The position numbers and the translations under genes were made by a program. The notes under the pieces were generated by a model. The model worked only from the letters and a program-made list of their open reading frames with translations. It searched no databases and was not told the DNA's origin. Shown one piece after another: positions 1 to 7,085 of a stretch of DNA of 21,813 bases (position 1 is the stretch's first letter; the number at the start of each line of letters is the position of its first letter). Source of the DNA: Paracoccaceae bacterium (GTDB lineage: Bacteria; Pseudomonadota; Alphaproteobacteria; Rhodobacterales; Rhodobacteraceae); contig JADZAO010000028.1 in assembly GCA_020852535.1 (NCBI GenBank), positions 1 to 21,813 of the forward strand, in the 5' to 3' direction.

Positions 1-301
1 CCCCTCTGCCGTATAACCAGTCGCCTTCAGTTTCAGCGCCGAAAGGGTTACGCGTCCATGCGTTCAAGTCGCCCACGGGAACGACATCCGTATGACCGCT
101 AAAACCAAAGCTGCGGCTTACCCCGCGTGCGCCCCAGCGGGCGTAAAGGTTTGACGTACCGTTACGGTCAACCCGCGTGCAGGTGAAGTCCGCACTCTGA
201 AGGAGGTCTTGCAGCAGGACCAAAGCTCCACCTTCGACCGGAGTGACGGAGGGGCAGCGAATTAACGCGGCGGTCAGGGAAACGGGATCGGTTGGGGGCA
301 T
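1..301 (-). CDS. dapE: Succinyl-diaminopimelate desuccinylase DapE (N-terminal part, cut by window edge)
   Basis: This zinc-dependent M20-family amidohydrolase removes succinate from N-succinyl-LL-2,6-diaminopimelate in the cytoplasmic lysine/meso-DAP pathway. About 100 N-terminal residues are present. They contain LIRCPSVTP near the start, NLYARWG, and the block FGFSGHTDVVPVGD, whose His is the first metal ligand and whose Asp is the neighbouring conserved residue; WLYGRG follows at the edge. The second half of the metal site and the dimerisation domain lie outside the window. The ATG at 301 gives the usual N-terminus (MPPTDPVSLT). An in-frame ATG at 379 would add 26 residues and has a better Shine-Dalgarno-like GTGAGG upstream, so the start is not settled. 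The family assignment is certain. Confidence 0.93.
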   Translation of the reverse strand, partial: MPPTDPVSLTAALIRCPSVTPVEGGALVLLQDLLQSADFTCTRVDRNGTSNLYARWGARGVSRSFGFSGHTDVVPVGDLNAWTRNPFGAETEGDWLYGRG

Positions 302-395
302 GGGGCTTCGATTTTTCTCGGTTGGCGCAGAAATAGCGGCTTGGGTAGACCGGGACAAGTTTGGTACCACTTTGGTCATTGAGTCACCGTACCTC

Positions 396-424
396 ACTAT
401 CCTTTTGGCGCTATGTGACATCAA
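396..424 (-). promoter_or_regulatory. Candidate sigma70-type promoter for dapE
   Basis: Read on the minus strand, TTGATG and GATAGT are separated by exactly 17 bases. The predicted transcript start is about position 389, some 10 bases before the alternative ATG at 379 and about 88 bases before the ATG at 301. This is a motif match only. Confidence 0.4.
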
Positions 425-503
425 AAGCGCGATCTAGGTCTCATTTTTGCAGTAAAAAATGTCTTTAAGTAAGGTGGGCCCGTTAGAACAATACTCGATA
501 ATA

Positions 504-564
504 CCAAGGTGAACACCGCGCATTTACCAGCGTGTCGTCACAAATTGTTATACACTCACCTTGG
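504..564. repeat. Perfect 9-bp inverted repeat between dapE and the small hypothetical gene
   Basis: CCAAGGTGA (504-512) and TCACCTTGG (556-564) are exact reverse complements, separated by 43 bases. Inside, ACACCGC and GCGTGT can extend the pairing imperfectly. The structure lies just past the stop of the minus-strand hypothetical gene (567-911) and upstream of dapE. No T-run follows on either strand, so it is not a canonical intrinsic terminator. It could be a transcript-end structure or an operator. Confidence 0.45.
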
Positions 565-566
565 CG

Positions 567-911
567 CTAGTCATATAATGGTGTCATCTGAGCAATCACG
601 ACCGAATTTTCGTCTAGCACACGCTGCATCAAGGCACGTTCTTCTTCGTCGATCTCATTGCCTGCTGTTATGCGCTCATCAAGCGTACCATATCCCGACA
701 CGTCAAGCGGTGCGAGATCGGCCTGTTTTAGAATCGCCACAGTTTCGCGCACGGCTTCATTTTCGTCCACGCCCGAGGCATAAACTATAAGCACGGCCCC
801 TGTTGTCTTTTCAGGCAGCCCGTCACCGGGTTTACGGCCCACTTCGACTACCAGCGTATAGACCTGCTGAGGACGTTTTTCTTTTTTAAGTTTGTCGTCC
901 TCATCGGTCAT
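567..911 (-). CDS. Small hypothetical protein between dapE and a LOG-family gene
   Basis: This is a 114-residue acidic, probably cytoplasmic protein with no signal peptide or membrane segment. It starts with a charged tail (MTDEDDKLKKEKRPQQ). A beta-rich stretch follows (VYTLVVEVGRKPGD, then TGAVLIVYASGVDENEAV), then a helix (VRETVAILKQADLAPLDVSGYG) and a C-terminal segment ending in IAQMTPLYD. I do not recognise a named domain. The pattern of a strand, an acidic residue group and a helix around an early-middle Gly would fit a small alpha/beta fold, but this is inference. AGGA lies 8 bases before the ATG, codon use matches its neighbours, and it lies in the same direction as the LOG gene and dapE. 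I take it as a real gene, and think it is a lineage-conserved hypothetical. Confidence 0.8.
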   Translation of the reverse strand: MTDEDDKLKKEKRPQQVYTLVVEVGRKPGDGLPEKTTGAVLIVYASGVDENEAVRETVAILKQADLAPLDVSGYGTLDERITAGNEIDEEERALMQRVLDENSVVIAQMTPLYD

Positions 912-1141
912 CTTGTGGTCCTGCGATGGGCGGGCAGACCCGCTTTATCACCCTTTAGCATCGCCCAACAAAAAGCACAAAGCGCGGCTTTCAACTTAAT
1001 TGGTGTCGCAATCTATATAGGCAATACTATTCCTGACGGCTGGTCGACCAGCTTCCATGCGTTGCTAGATACCTAATTATACCGGCTTACAGCCTTTGCG
1101 GGCTACGCTCGCATCTTGTCTCTATCCGACTAATTACGCGC
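912..1141. other. 230-base gap with a perfect 14-bp palindrome (1039-1052)
   Basis: No ORF is supported here. GCTGGTCGACCAGC at 1039-1052 is a perfect palindrome and could be an operator or a chance SalI-type site. TATAAT on the minus strand (1076-1081) resembles a -10 box but has no convincing -35 partner. A second weak pair upstream of the hypothetical gene is TTGTTG, 16 bases, GATAAA. Confidence 0.4.
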
Positions 1142-1942
1142 TTAGGCTGGTATCCAGTCGGGACACATCAACGCCATCGCCTCTTCCGCCGTTTCGACAT
1201 AGGTAAACAAGTCTAAATCAGACTGTGCAATTACGCCTTCGTCGGCCAGTGCCTGCCAGTCAATGATCTTATCCCAAAAAGCCCGACCGAACAGCAAAAA
1301 CGGCACCCGCTTCATCCGCCCAGTCTGGATTAGTGTCAACGATTCAAACATCTCGTCCAGCGTGCCAAAACCACCGGGAAAAATGCAAACTGCTCGCGTC
1401 AGTATTAGAAAGTGCATTTTGCGGATAGCGAAGTAGTGGAAGTTGAAGCATAGGTCCGGTGTGACATAAGGGTTCGGCACTTGTTCGTGCGGCAACACGA
1501 TGTTCAACCCAATAGAATGGCCTCCTGCATCGGCGGCCCCGCGATTACCCGCCTCCATGATGCCCGGCCCACCGCCCGTCACTACAACCCATTCGCGGCC
1601 TTGGCTTTTCAGACTTTCCAGCGTAATCAGCTGCGCCAACTTACGCGCCTCGGCATACCATCGGCCAAGCGCAGAGGCCGCCCCACCTTCTTCGCGCACA
1701 CGGGCAGATCCCATCAGCACAACTGTCGATTTGATACCGCGCTCGTTAATCACCATCTGTGGCTTTAATAGCTCTAGCTGCAAGCGCACCGGACGTAGTT
1801 CTTCGCGCATCATAAAATCAGTATCAGTAAAGGCCAACCGATAGGCCGGAGCACGCGTCTGCGTGGTCTCGGGCAGCCGTTTCGCTGCTGCCGCATCCTG
1901 CGTACTGTCACGAAACGGGTGTCTGCGAATGTCTTCGGTCAT
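1142..1942 (-). CDS. LOG-family Rossmann-fold protein (TIGR00730; lysine-decarboxylase-like annotation)
   Basis: The 266-residue protein has the two diagnostic blocks of the LOG/YgdH family: GGGPGIMEAGNRGA (about 123-136) and PGGFGTLDE (about 189-197), which form the nucleotide-phosphate site. Characterised family members hydrolyse nucleoside 5'-monophosphates, including cytokinin riboside monophosphates, to base and ribose 5-phosphate. Old 'lysine decarboxylase' labels for the family are misleading. The 70 residues before GSARVREEGG are longer than in the short plant-type LOGs, so this is the long bacterial type, whose substrate I cannot infer. The ATG has GAGG about 8 bases upstream. It is divergent from dapD, with 79 bases between the starts. 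Confidence 0.92.
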   Translation of the reverse strand: MTEDIRRHPFRDSTQDAAAAKRLPETTQTRAPAYRLAFTDTDFMMREELRPVRLQLELLKPQMVINERGIKSTVVLMGSARVREEGGAASALGRWYAEARKLAQLITLESLKSQGREWVVVTGGGPGIMEAGNRGAADAGGHSIGLNIVLPHEQVPNPYVTPDLCFNFHYFAIRKMHFLILTRAVCIFPGGFGTLDEMFESLTLIQTGRMKRVPFLLFGRAFWDKIIDWQALADEGVIAQSDLDLFTYVETAEEAMALMCPDWIPA

Positions 1943-1956
1943 CTGTATCCTCGTGA

Positions 1957-1985
1957 TTGCGTGATCGCGCGCCTATCTTTATAGG
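1957..1985 (+). promoter_or_regulatory. Candidate sigma70-type promoter for dapD
   Basis: TTGCGT (1957-1962) and TATAGG (1980-1985) are separated by exactly 17 bases. The predicted transcript start is near 1992, leaving a leader of about 30 bases with GGGGAA before the dapD ATG. Confidence 0.5.
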
Positions 1986-2005
1986 GGCGCAAAGGTCGAT
2001 ACCAA
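1978..2005 (-). promoter_or_regulatory. Candidate promoter for the LOG-family gene, overlapping the dapD -10 box
   Basis: On the minus strand TTGGTA (2005-2000) and TATAAA (1983-1978) are 16 bases apart. Its -10 box shares bases 1980-1983 with the dapD -10 box, so the two promoters would share one melting region. Confidence 0.4.
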
Positions 2006-2021
2006 CCAAAACGGGGAAAAC

Positions 2022-2849
2022 ATGATCTACGCTGCACTAGAAGCCGCTATCGAAACCGCTTGGGAGACCCGCGATACACTTACACCCGCGTCCAAAGGTG
2101 AGGCCGTCGATGCAATCGAAGAAACACTTTCGGCGCTCGACAGTGGAAAGCTGCGCGTAGCGCAACGTCAAGTAGACGGCAACTGGCATGTGAACCAATG
2201 GGCGAAGAAAGCCGTACTTCTTGGCTTCCGCATCAAGGACATGGGTATCCAGACCGGCGGCCCGCAGGGTGGTACGTGGTGGGATAAGGTCGACAATAAG
2301 TTTAATGGCTGGGGCGAGGTCGAATGGAAGACCGCTGCTTTCCGCGCCGTGCCTAACTGCATCGTTCGTCGTTCTGCCCACATTGCCAAGGGCGTGGTAC
2401 TAATGCCTTCCTTTGTGAACCTCGGTGCCTTCGTCGATGAGGGCACCATGGTCGATACATGGGTCACCGTCGGCTCTTGCGCCCAGATCGGCAAGAACGT
2501 CCACCTATCGGGAGGAGTCGGCATCGGCGGAGTCTTGGAACCCATGCAAGCTAGCCCGACCATCATCGAAGACAACTGTTTTATTGGTGCACGCTCCGAA
2601 GTCGTTGAAGGCTGCATCGTGCGCGAAGGCTCGGTTCTTGGCATGGGCGTCTTTATCGGAAAGTCGACTAAGATCGTTGATCGCGATACAGGGTTAGTGA
2701 CCTATGGTGAGGTTCCAGCAGGGTCGGTCGTTGTGGCAGGCTCTATACCGTCTAAGGGCGGAATAAATCTTTACTGCGCAGTGATCGTGAAGAAGGTCGA
2801 CGCCCAGACGCGCAGCAAGACTAGCATCAACGAGTTGCTGCGAGATTAA
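2022..2849 (+). CDS. dapD: 2,3,4,5-tetrahydropyridine-2,6-dicarboxylate N-succinyltransferase DapD
   Basis: DapD transfers succinate from succinyl-CoA to tetrahydrodipicolinate, committing the pathway to the succinylase branch of meso-DAP/lysine synthesis, which DapE later serves. The protein has 275 residues, the usual length. An N-terminal helical domain (about 1-105) is followed by the left-handed beta-helix of hexapeptide repeats. That region includes PSFVNLGAFVDEGTMVDTW, SCAQIGKNVHLSGGVGIGG, then LEPMQASPTIIEDNCFIGAR, all highly typical of DapD. The C-terminal part (about 235-275) closes the trimer. The ATG at 2022 is preceded by GGGGAA at good spacing. It has its own promoter, divergent from the LOG gene, and ends about 180 bases before the convergent mnmC stop. 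Confidence 0.98.
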   Translation: MIYAALEAAIETAWETRDTLTPASKGEAVDAIEETLSALDSGKLRVAQRQVDGNWHVNQWAKKAVLLGFRIKDMGIQTGGPQGGTWWDKVDNKFNGWGEVEWKTAAFRAVPNCIVRRSAHIAKGVVLMPSFVNLGAFVDEGTMVDTWVTVGSCAQIGKNVHLSGGVGIGGVLEPMQASPTIIEDNCFIGARSEVVEGCIVREGSVLGMGVFIGKSTKIVDRDTGLVTYGEVPAGSVVVAGSIPSKGGINLYCAVIVKKVDAQTRSKTSINELLRD

Positions 2850-3027
2850 GCTAAGAGAGTGTCTATACGGTGAGGAGGATGCAACACATACTCGCGCTTG
2901 CCTCATAGCCCCCAGAGTTAGTGGGCAACACTTAAAGTTATTATTTCAACATTTAAGGAAAACGGGTGCCACATAAGACCCCACGGCTCGATTGCTAGTT
3001 GGCTTAGCATGAAGTAAAGACGGTGGC
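2850..3027. other. Convergent gap between dapD and mnmC
   Basis: These 178 bases separate two convergent stops. I see no gene. A weak GCCC...GGGC pairing near 2906-2924 is the only hairpin-like signal, and it lacks a T-run. GAGGAGG at 2873-2879 runs directly into an ATG but opens only nine codons. Confidence 0.5.
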
Positions 3028-4062
3028 CTAAAGGTTATCAGTTACACGAAAACCTTGCGGAATGCGGTCTTGGCCCGACAGGATCAGGTCGCACATGACT
3101 TTTGCCACATTTGGGGCCATGCCAAAGCCTATTTTGAAACCTCCGTTAGCAATGTAGTGTCCCGCACGGCCAGGCCATTCGCCTAACATAGGCGCGCGGG
3201 TTTTGGCGCGTGGCCGAATACCCGCCCAGCGGGCGACGATAGGCGCATACTGCAATATGGGTAAGGCTGCCAAGGCCTTGGCATGCAGCGCCTCGCCTGC
3301 TGCATCGAACTCTTCGGTAATCCACTGATTTTCTGAAGTTGAACCGATGGCGACCGTGCCGTCGGCGTGAGGTACGATATGCAAGCCATCGACAAACAGT
3401 TGTGGCAGAGCAGCGGCGTCATAGGCTAGCGACAAGGCCTGACCCTTTACACCCGAGCCCATGAGACGCCCAAAATGCTGCGACAGGTTTTGCAACCCCG
3501 CTGCTCCGGCTGCCCAAACAATTGCTCCCTGCGCATCACCACTGCGGATGATCTCGCCACCCTTTGCTGTGATTGCAGCACAGAGTGCTCTAAGCGCCAT
3601 GCGGGGCGACAAGCGGGCAGTCAGCGTGTCGTGAACTAATTGCCCTGACGGGGTGACAGGCTCCCAAGCAGCACCCGTGGCAGGGATGACCTGCCAGATT
3701 GCTTTGCTCTGCCACAAAATCGCTGCTTCGGCTGCTCGAACTTGAGCATTGGCAATAGCCTGCGCATTAACCAAGGGCTGTAAGCGGCCCGAGCGCAGGT
3801 AACCAGTAGGCAAAGCCGAAGCGGCACTCACTTCTTCCCACCAGCTCTCGGCCATCAGTAAGCTTTCTAGTTGAAAGGCTTTCTTGGAATTCCAATTCTC
3901 CGGCACATGTGGAGCTAGCGCACCAACTAATCCGCCTGAGGCCCCCGCTCCTGGTCCCTTTGGGTCTATTACGCGGACACGGGCACCGCGGCGGGTAGCT
4001 TCCCACGCGATGGAAAGGCCGAAGATACCTGCATACATAACCGTCAGATCAATACTTGCCAT
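3028..4062 (-). CDS. mnmC: FAD-dependent oxidase half of MnmC (5-carboxymethylaminomethyl-uridine-modifying), with an altered dinucleotide motif
   Basis: This DAO-family flavoenzyme corresponds to the C-terminal domain of E. coli MnmC, which oxidatively removes the carboxymethyl group from cmnm5(s2)U34 in tRNA; MnmD then methylates the product. The 344-residue protein has the DAO beta-alpha-beta start, PGAGASGGLVGALAPHVPEN, GYLRSGRLQPL, and the C-terminal FAD-closing block near RWAGIRPRAKTRAPMLGEWP and IANGGFKIGFGMAP. The ATG at 4062 gives the normal N-terminus (MASIDLTV); the longer frame to 4113 would run into the divergent mnmD start. The odd point is residue 10. The family has V-I-G-A-G-I-F-G, but here it is V-M-Y-A-G-I-F-G, so the first Gly of GxGxxG is Tyr. 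Otherwise the frame is intact. The protein could be active, weakened or in early decay. Confidence 0.92.
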   Translation of the reverse strand: MASIDLTVMYAGIFGLSIAWEATRRGARVRVIDPKGPGAGASGGLVGALAPHVPENWNSKKAFQLESLLMAESWWEEVSAASALPTGYLRSGRLQPLVNAQAIANAQVRAAEAAILWQSKAIWQVIPATGAAWEPVTPSGQLVHDTLTARLSPRMALRALCAAITAKGGEIIRSGDAQGAIVWAAGAAGLQNLSQHFGRLMGSGVKGQALSLAYDAAALPQLFVDGLHIVPHADGTVAIGSTSENQWITEEFDAAGEALHAKALAALPILQYAPIVARWAGIRPRAKTRAPMLGEWPGRAGHYIANGGFKIGFGMAPNVAKVMCDLILSGQDRIPQGFRVTDNL

Positions 4063-4111
4063 TCCATCATGCCTTGCGCATTGTCCGCTGCAGTTCAAGA
4101 GTTTAGAGCAC

Positions 4112-4786
4112 ATGATAGTCGACGAACAGGGCGTGACGTGGCAAAATAGGGGGGTCCCTGTTTCGCGTCGTTTCGACGACCCTTATTTCTCGCTTTTCGA
4201 TGGTTTGGCCGAAACGCGACATGTATTTTTGGCCGGGAACAAGCTGCCCGATCGCCTGTGCGACGGGTTTCACGTGGCGGAACTGGGTTTTGGGACGGGG
4301 CTAAATATGCTGGCACTGTTGATCGCATGGGCGGCCACGGGGCGGGCTGGCAGGCTACACTACACCAGTTTCGAGGCCTATCCGCTAGCGGCAACCGATA
4401 TTGCCCGCGCCTTACGCTGTTTTCCTGAAGTGCAGACGGTGGCAAGGCCGTTTTTAGCTGCATGGGACGCTGGTCAGCGGCGTTTTTCACTAGCGGGGAT
4501 TAATGTCAATGTGGTGATCGGTGACGCCCGCGAAACGCTGCCTGCATGGGATGGCCGCGTCGATGCGTGGTTTCTCGATGGGTTTTCTCCAGCCAAGAAT
4601 CCTGAACTGTGGTCGCCCAAAATTATGACCGAAGTAGCAACACATACTCTAGTGGGCGGCAGTTTTTCCACCTATACGGCAGCAGGCCATGTGCGTCGGT
4701 CGTTAGAAACGGCAGGCTTTAGAATCGAACGGGTGGCAGGTCACGGGCGCAAGCGTCATATGACAACAGGAAGAAAATGGGTCTGA
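4112..4786 (+). CDS. mnmD: tRNA (mnm5s2U34)-methyltransferase MnmD (stand-alone MnmC N-domain)
   Basis: MnmD methylates nm5(s2)U34 of tRNA with S-adenosylmethionine, the last step of mnm5s2U formation. The 224-residue protein has the SAM site AELGFGTGLNML (about 56-67), an acidic loop after SFEAYPL, and the DUF752/MnmC block DAWFLDGFSPAKNPELW (about 151-167). It ends in SFSTYTAAGHVRRSLETAGF and GRKRHM. In enterobacteria this domain is fused to the oxidase; here the two are separate genes facing away from each other, with 49 bases between starts. The ATG at 4112 is chosen because it gives the family N-terminus (VTWQNRGVPVS). An in-frame ATG at 3884 would run through the mnmC coding strand. Its stop overlaps a small ORF start at 4777. 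Confidence 0.94.
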   Translation: MIVDEQGVTWQNRGVPVSRRFDDPYFSLFDGLAETRHVFLAGNKLPDRLCDGFHVAELGFGTGLNMLALLIAWAATGRAGRLHYTSFEAYPLAATDIARALRCFPEVQTVARPFLAAWDAGQRRFSLAGINVNVVIGDARETLPAWDGRVDAWFLDGFSPAKNPELWSPKIMTEVATHTLVGGSFSTYTAAGHVRRSLETAGFRIERVAGHGRKRHMTTGRKWV

Positions 4787-4903
4787 ACCGCATCAAGAGC
4801 ATCTGGCTGATGGTGGCTGCCGATCATCTGCTACGAAAACCCCGAGACGAATGTGGTGCAGTACTATACCTATTTGCAGATCGTCTTCGTCATTATTGTC
4901 TAA
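4777..4903 (+). pseudogene. Frameshifted small membrane-protein ORF between mnmD and the EamA gene
   Basis: AGGAAG precedes an ATG at 4777, which overlaps the last codons of mnmD. The frame opens as MGLNRIKSIWLMVAA and then turns into a charged, unlikely sequence ending at 4917. Shifting frame after about codon 15 gives ICYENPETNVVQYYTYLQ and a hydrophobic end IVFVIIV with a stop at 4901-4903. The two pieces together look like one roughly 42-residue single-span membrane protein broken by an indel near 4820. No family is recognised. The unshifted 46-codon frame, whose TGA overlaps an ATG at 4914, is the alternative. Confidence 0.4.
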
Positions 4904-4925
4904 ATCGTAATTTATGATTGAAGAC

Positions 4926-5807
4926 ATGACCCCTAACACAACGACACAGAACACTCGTGTGGGCATCTGGCTAATGATTGCAACCACGCTGGTCTTTGCG
5001 GCACAGGACGGCATTTCACGCCATTTAGCTGAATCCTATCCGGTGCAAATGGTGGTAATGATCCGCTTCTGGTTTTTTGCCGGTTTTGCCATAACGCTAG
5101 CCGCTCGCCAGCCCGGCGGTATCCGCGCTGTCATCCGCACGCAACATCCCTGGCTACAGCCGTTACGAGGCGTTCTGCTCGCCATTGAAGTCTGCGCGAT
5201 AGTTTTGACCTTCCTCAAACTAGGTCTAGTTGAGACCCACGCCGTCTTTACTTGCTACCCGCTAATAGTCGCTGCCCTGTCGGGTCCAATCCTCGGCGAA
5301 AAGGTCGACTGGCGCCGCTGGATGGCAATACTGATTGGCTTTGTCGGAGTATTGATCATCCTCAAACCCGGCGCCGCAATGTTTTCACCTTGGGCTCTAG
5401 TATCAATGCTGTCAGCCTTTCTCTTCGCCGTCTATGGGCTACTTACCCGTTATGTAGCGCGCAAGGACAGCGCGTCGGTCAGCTTTTTCTGGACCGGAAT
5501 CGGCGGGGCGGTGACGATGACGTTGACCGGTATCTGGTATTGGACACCCATCGTTGGGACGGACTGGCTCTGGATGGGAACGCTGTGCTGTACCGCTTGT
5601 ATGAGCCATTGGCTGCTGATCAAAGCCTTTGCCGTGGCCGAAGCCTCGGCCATTCAGCCGTTTGCTTATTTACAACTGGTCTGGGCATCAGGCATCGGCT
5701 TGGTATTCTTCGGTGAAAGCATACGCACAAATGTGACTATCGGGGCGACGCTGGTGGTGACCGCAGGTCTCTTTACCCTCTGGCGCCAAAAGATCAGGGC
5801 GTGTTAG
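4926..5807 (+). CDS. EamA/DMT-superfamily permease
   Basis: This inner-membrane transporter of the drug/metabolite (10 TMS) superfamily has 293 residues from the ATG at 4926, a normal length. Two EamA repeats can be seen: the first spans about VGIWLMIATTLVFAAQDGIS to VLIILKPG, the second spans FSPWALVSMLSAFLFAVYGL to the C-terminus. About ten hydrophobic segments are apparent, and each repeat ends with the conserved region after a Glu-Lys/Glu-Ser (ILGEKVDWRRW, FFGESIRTN). The substrate cannot be read from sequence; family members export amino acids, purines or other metabolites. The ATG at 4926 has GAAG upstream; the ATG at 4914 has no ribosome-binding site but would overlap a preceding TGA. 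Its last 14 bases overlap the convergent recO. Confidence 0.9.
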   Translation: MTPNTTTQNTRVGIWLMIATTLVFAAQDGISRHLAESYPVQMVVMIRFWFFAGFAITLAARQPGGIRAVIRTQHPWLQPLRGVLLAIEVCAIVLTFLKLGLVETHAVFTCYPLIVAALSGPILGEKVDWRRWMAILIGFVGVLIILKPGAAMFSPWALVSMLSAFLFAVYGLLTRYVARKDSASVSFFWTGIGGAVTMTLTGIWYWTPIVGTDWLWMGTLCCTACMSHWLLIKAFAVAEASAIQPFAYLQLVWASGIGLVFFGESIRTNVTIGATLVVTAGLFTLWRQKIRAC

Positions 5808-6525
5808 ACATGAGCCGTGTAACAAGCGCTAGAAGCCGTGCTCGGGCTTCGGGTAAGGGGCGATCGTTCAGCCCCATGATTCCTCGCGCAAGGAAATGCC
5901 CTGTCACGACCAGTCCCTGCTCGATTTCGACACTGGTGCCTCGACCCTGACCCATCAGCACCTGCGGCAAAGGAAGCAGGCGTGATGCCCAGTCACCCGC
6001 CCCCGCACGACTGACGGCACGCCCCGTTTTGGGGCTAACAAAAGCCAGATCGTCGCGACTACCAGTGACAGCACAACGCGATAAGTCCAGCCCAAAGCCA
6101 AGCTCATCTAAAAGCAACATTTCCCAGCGCAAGTAATCAGATAACCAGTCGTCACCCTGTTCCATCGCGTCGAGTAAAGGCAGCGTAGCATGATAAAGCA
6201 CACCATGATCAGCGCGCTCCGGCATGGCCGTATGCAAAAGGGCACAAAGCGCATTCAGTCCGGATAATGCCAAATGATCAGACAATAACGCGACGCGACT
6301 GCGCAGCGGCTCCACGGTATAGGCTCCAATATGCGCATCAAGTCGCGCACGCCAAGTTACCTGCAGTTGCGTACCGGGCTGTAGCACGGGCGCAAGCTTG
6401 CGCGAGGTGCCGCCGCATACAGCACCAACATGGCGGCCATGAGCCGCTGTGAAAACCTCGATGATCGCGGTGCTTTCGCCATGCGGACGGACCGAGAGCA
6501 AAATACCTTCGTCGCGCCATTCCAT
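5794..6525 (-). CDS. recO: DNA repair protein RecO
   Basis: RecO works with RecF and RecR to load RecA on SSB-coated gaps and anneals complementary strands. The protein has 243 residues from the ATG at 6525 (MEWRDEGILLSVRPHGES), the standard alphaproteobacterial start. The track of in-frame codons upstream to 6579 is not conserved in type. The N-terminal OB fold covers about residues 1-80 (GILLSVRPHGESTAIIEVFT, then GRHVGAVCGG), followed by an all-helical C-terminal domain (YLRWEMLLLDELGFGLDLSR is typical). The zinc-binding Cys cluster of some RecO proteins is absent, as is common in this group. It lies last in the long minus-strand cluster, 230 bases after the DUF1491 gene, a gap that holds no gene. 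TTGCGT, 16 bases, GATAGT upstream is a weak promoter candidate. Confidence 0.95.
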   Translation of the reverse strand: MEWRDEGILLSVRPHGESTAIIEVFTAAHGRHVGAVCGGTSRKLAPVLQPGTQLQVTWRARLDAHIGAYTVEPLRSRVALLSDHLALSGLNALCALLHTAMPERADHGVLYHATLPLLDAMEQGDDWLSDYLRWEMLLLDELGFGLDLSRCAVTGSRDDLAFVSPKTGRAVSRAGAGDWASRLLPLPQVLMGQGRGTSVEIEQGLVVTGHFLARGIMGLNDRPLPEARARLLALVTRLMSNTP

Positions 6526-6755
6526 AGTCTGACTATCCACCCTACAGGCCAAAACGCAACCCGTAGAAAAGGGATTCACTCCGTCGAAAAACCAAAAGAA
6601 GGTAAATAAGTTGGACTTGACGCCTCACCGCAACTCCCACTGTCATACTGACGCTGGTGTTCATCAGGCGATGGTCAAGGTCTTGATCTAGGTGAATGGT
6701 TGGAAAGAGTAACAAGCACGGTGCGGCTATTCATCACCCTTGTGGCCAAAAGACT

Positions 6756-7085
6756 TCAGTCACGCAAACCATCCTGATCCAGTAGTGTGCGACCTTGACG
6801 ATCTTCAACCTCAATCAGCCACAGGTCAAAATCCCGCGCTTTTTGCCGCGCCAGAACTGCATCGACCTCAACTTCGGCCCCTTCGGCAAGCACCACCCAT
6901 GTCCGCCCGTTGGTCTCAAAATCAATTGACCGTTGAAAGGCCTGCGCACGGCCATCCATCGTGACCGATTTCACAATCACTGCCCCCGCCGTGGCATCCC
7001 CCCGCGCGATGACATAGGCTGCGATATTCGCCAGCCGCAGTCGATTCAGATAAGCCGAAACCCATATTCCGCTAGTTAAACGCAC
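6756..7085 (-). CDS. DUF1491 family protein
   Basis: The 109-residue soluble protein matches the DUF1491 family of alphaproteobacteria. It starts RLTSGIWVSAYLNRLRLANI and continues AYVIARGDATAGAVIVK; the centre has RTWVVLAEG and the end has DLWLIEVEDRQGRTLLD. Function is unknown. It reads from a GTG at 7085, since upstream ATG (out of frame) does not give this N-terminus. An AAAGG-like element lies upstream. In related genomes I recall it near era and recO, as here. It is separated from era by 139 bases, so it may be transcribed on its own or by read-through. Confidence 0.88.
   Translation of the reverse strand: MRLTSGIWVSAYLNRLRLANIAAYVIARGDATAGAVIVKSVTMDGRAQAFQRSIDFETNGRTWVVLAEGAEVEVDAVLARQKARDFDLWLIEVEDRQGRTLLDQDGLRD

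Noticed and set aside
2168..2644. 158-codon minus-strand ORF inside dapD
   Set aside because: It is a shadow of dapD, whose beta-helix repeats are unmistakable; no ribosome-binding site or family is seen.
3884..4111. 76-residue N-terminal extension of MnmD from an upstream ATG
   Set aside because: The extension lies antisense to the conserved N-terminus of the MnmC oxidase, and MnmD family similarity begins at 4112.
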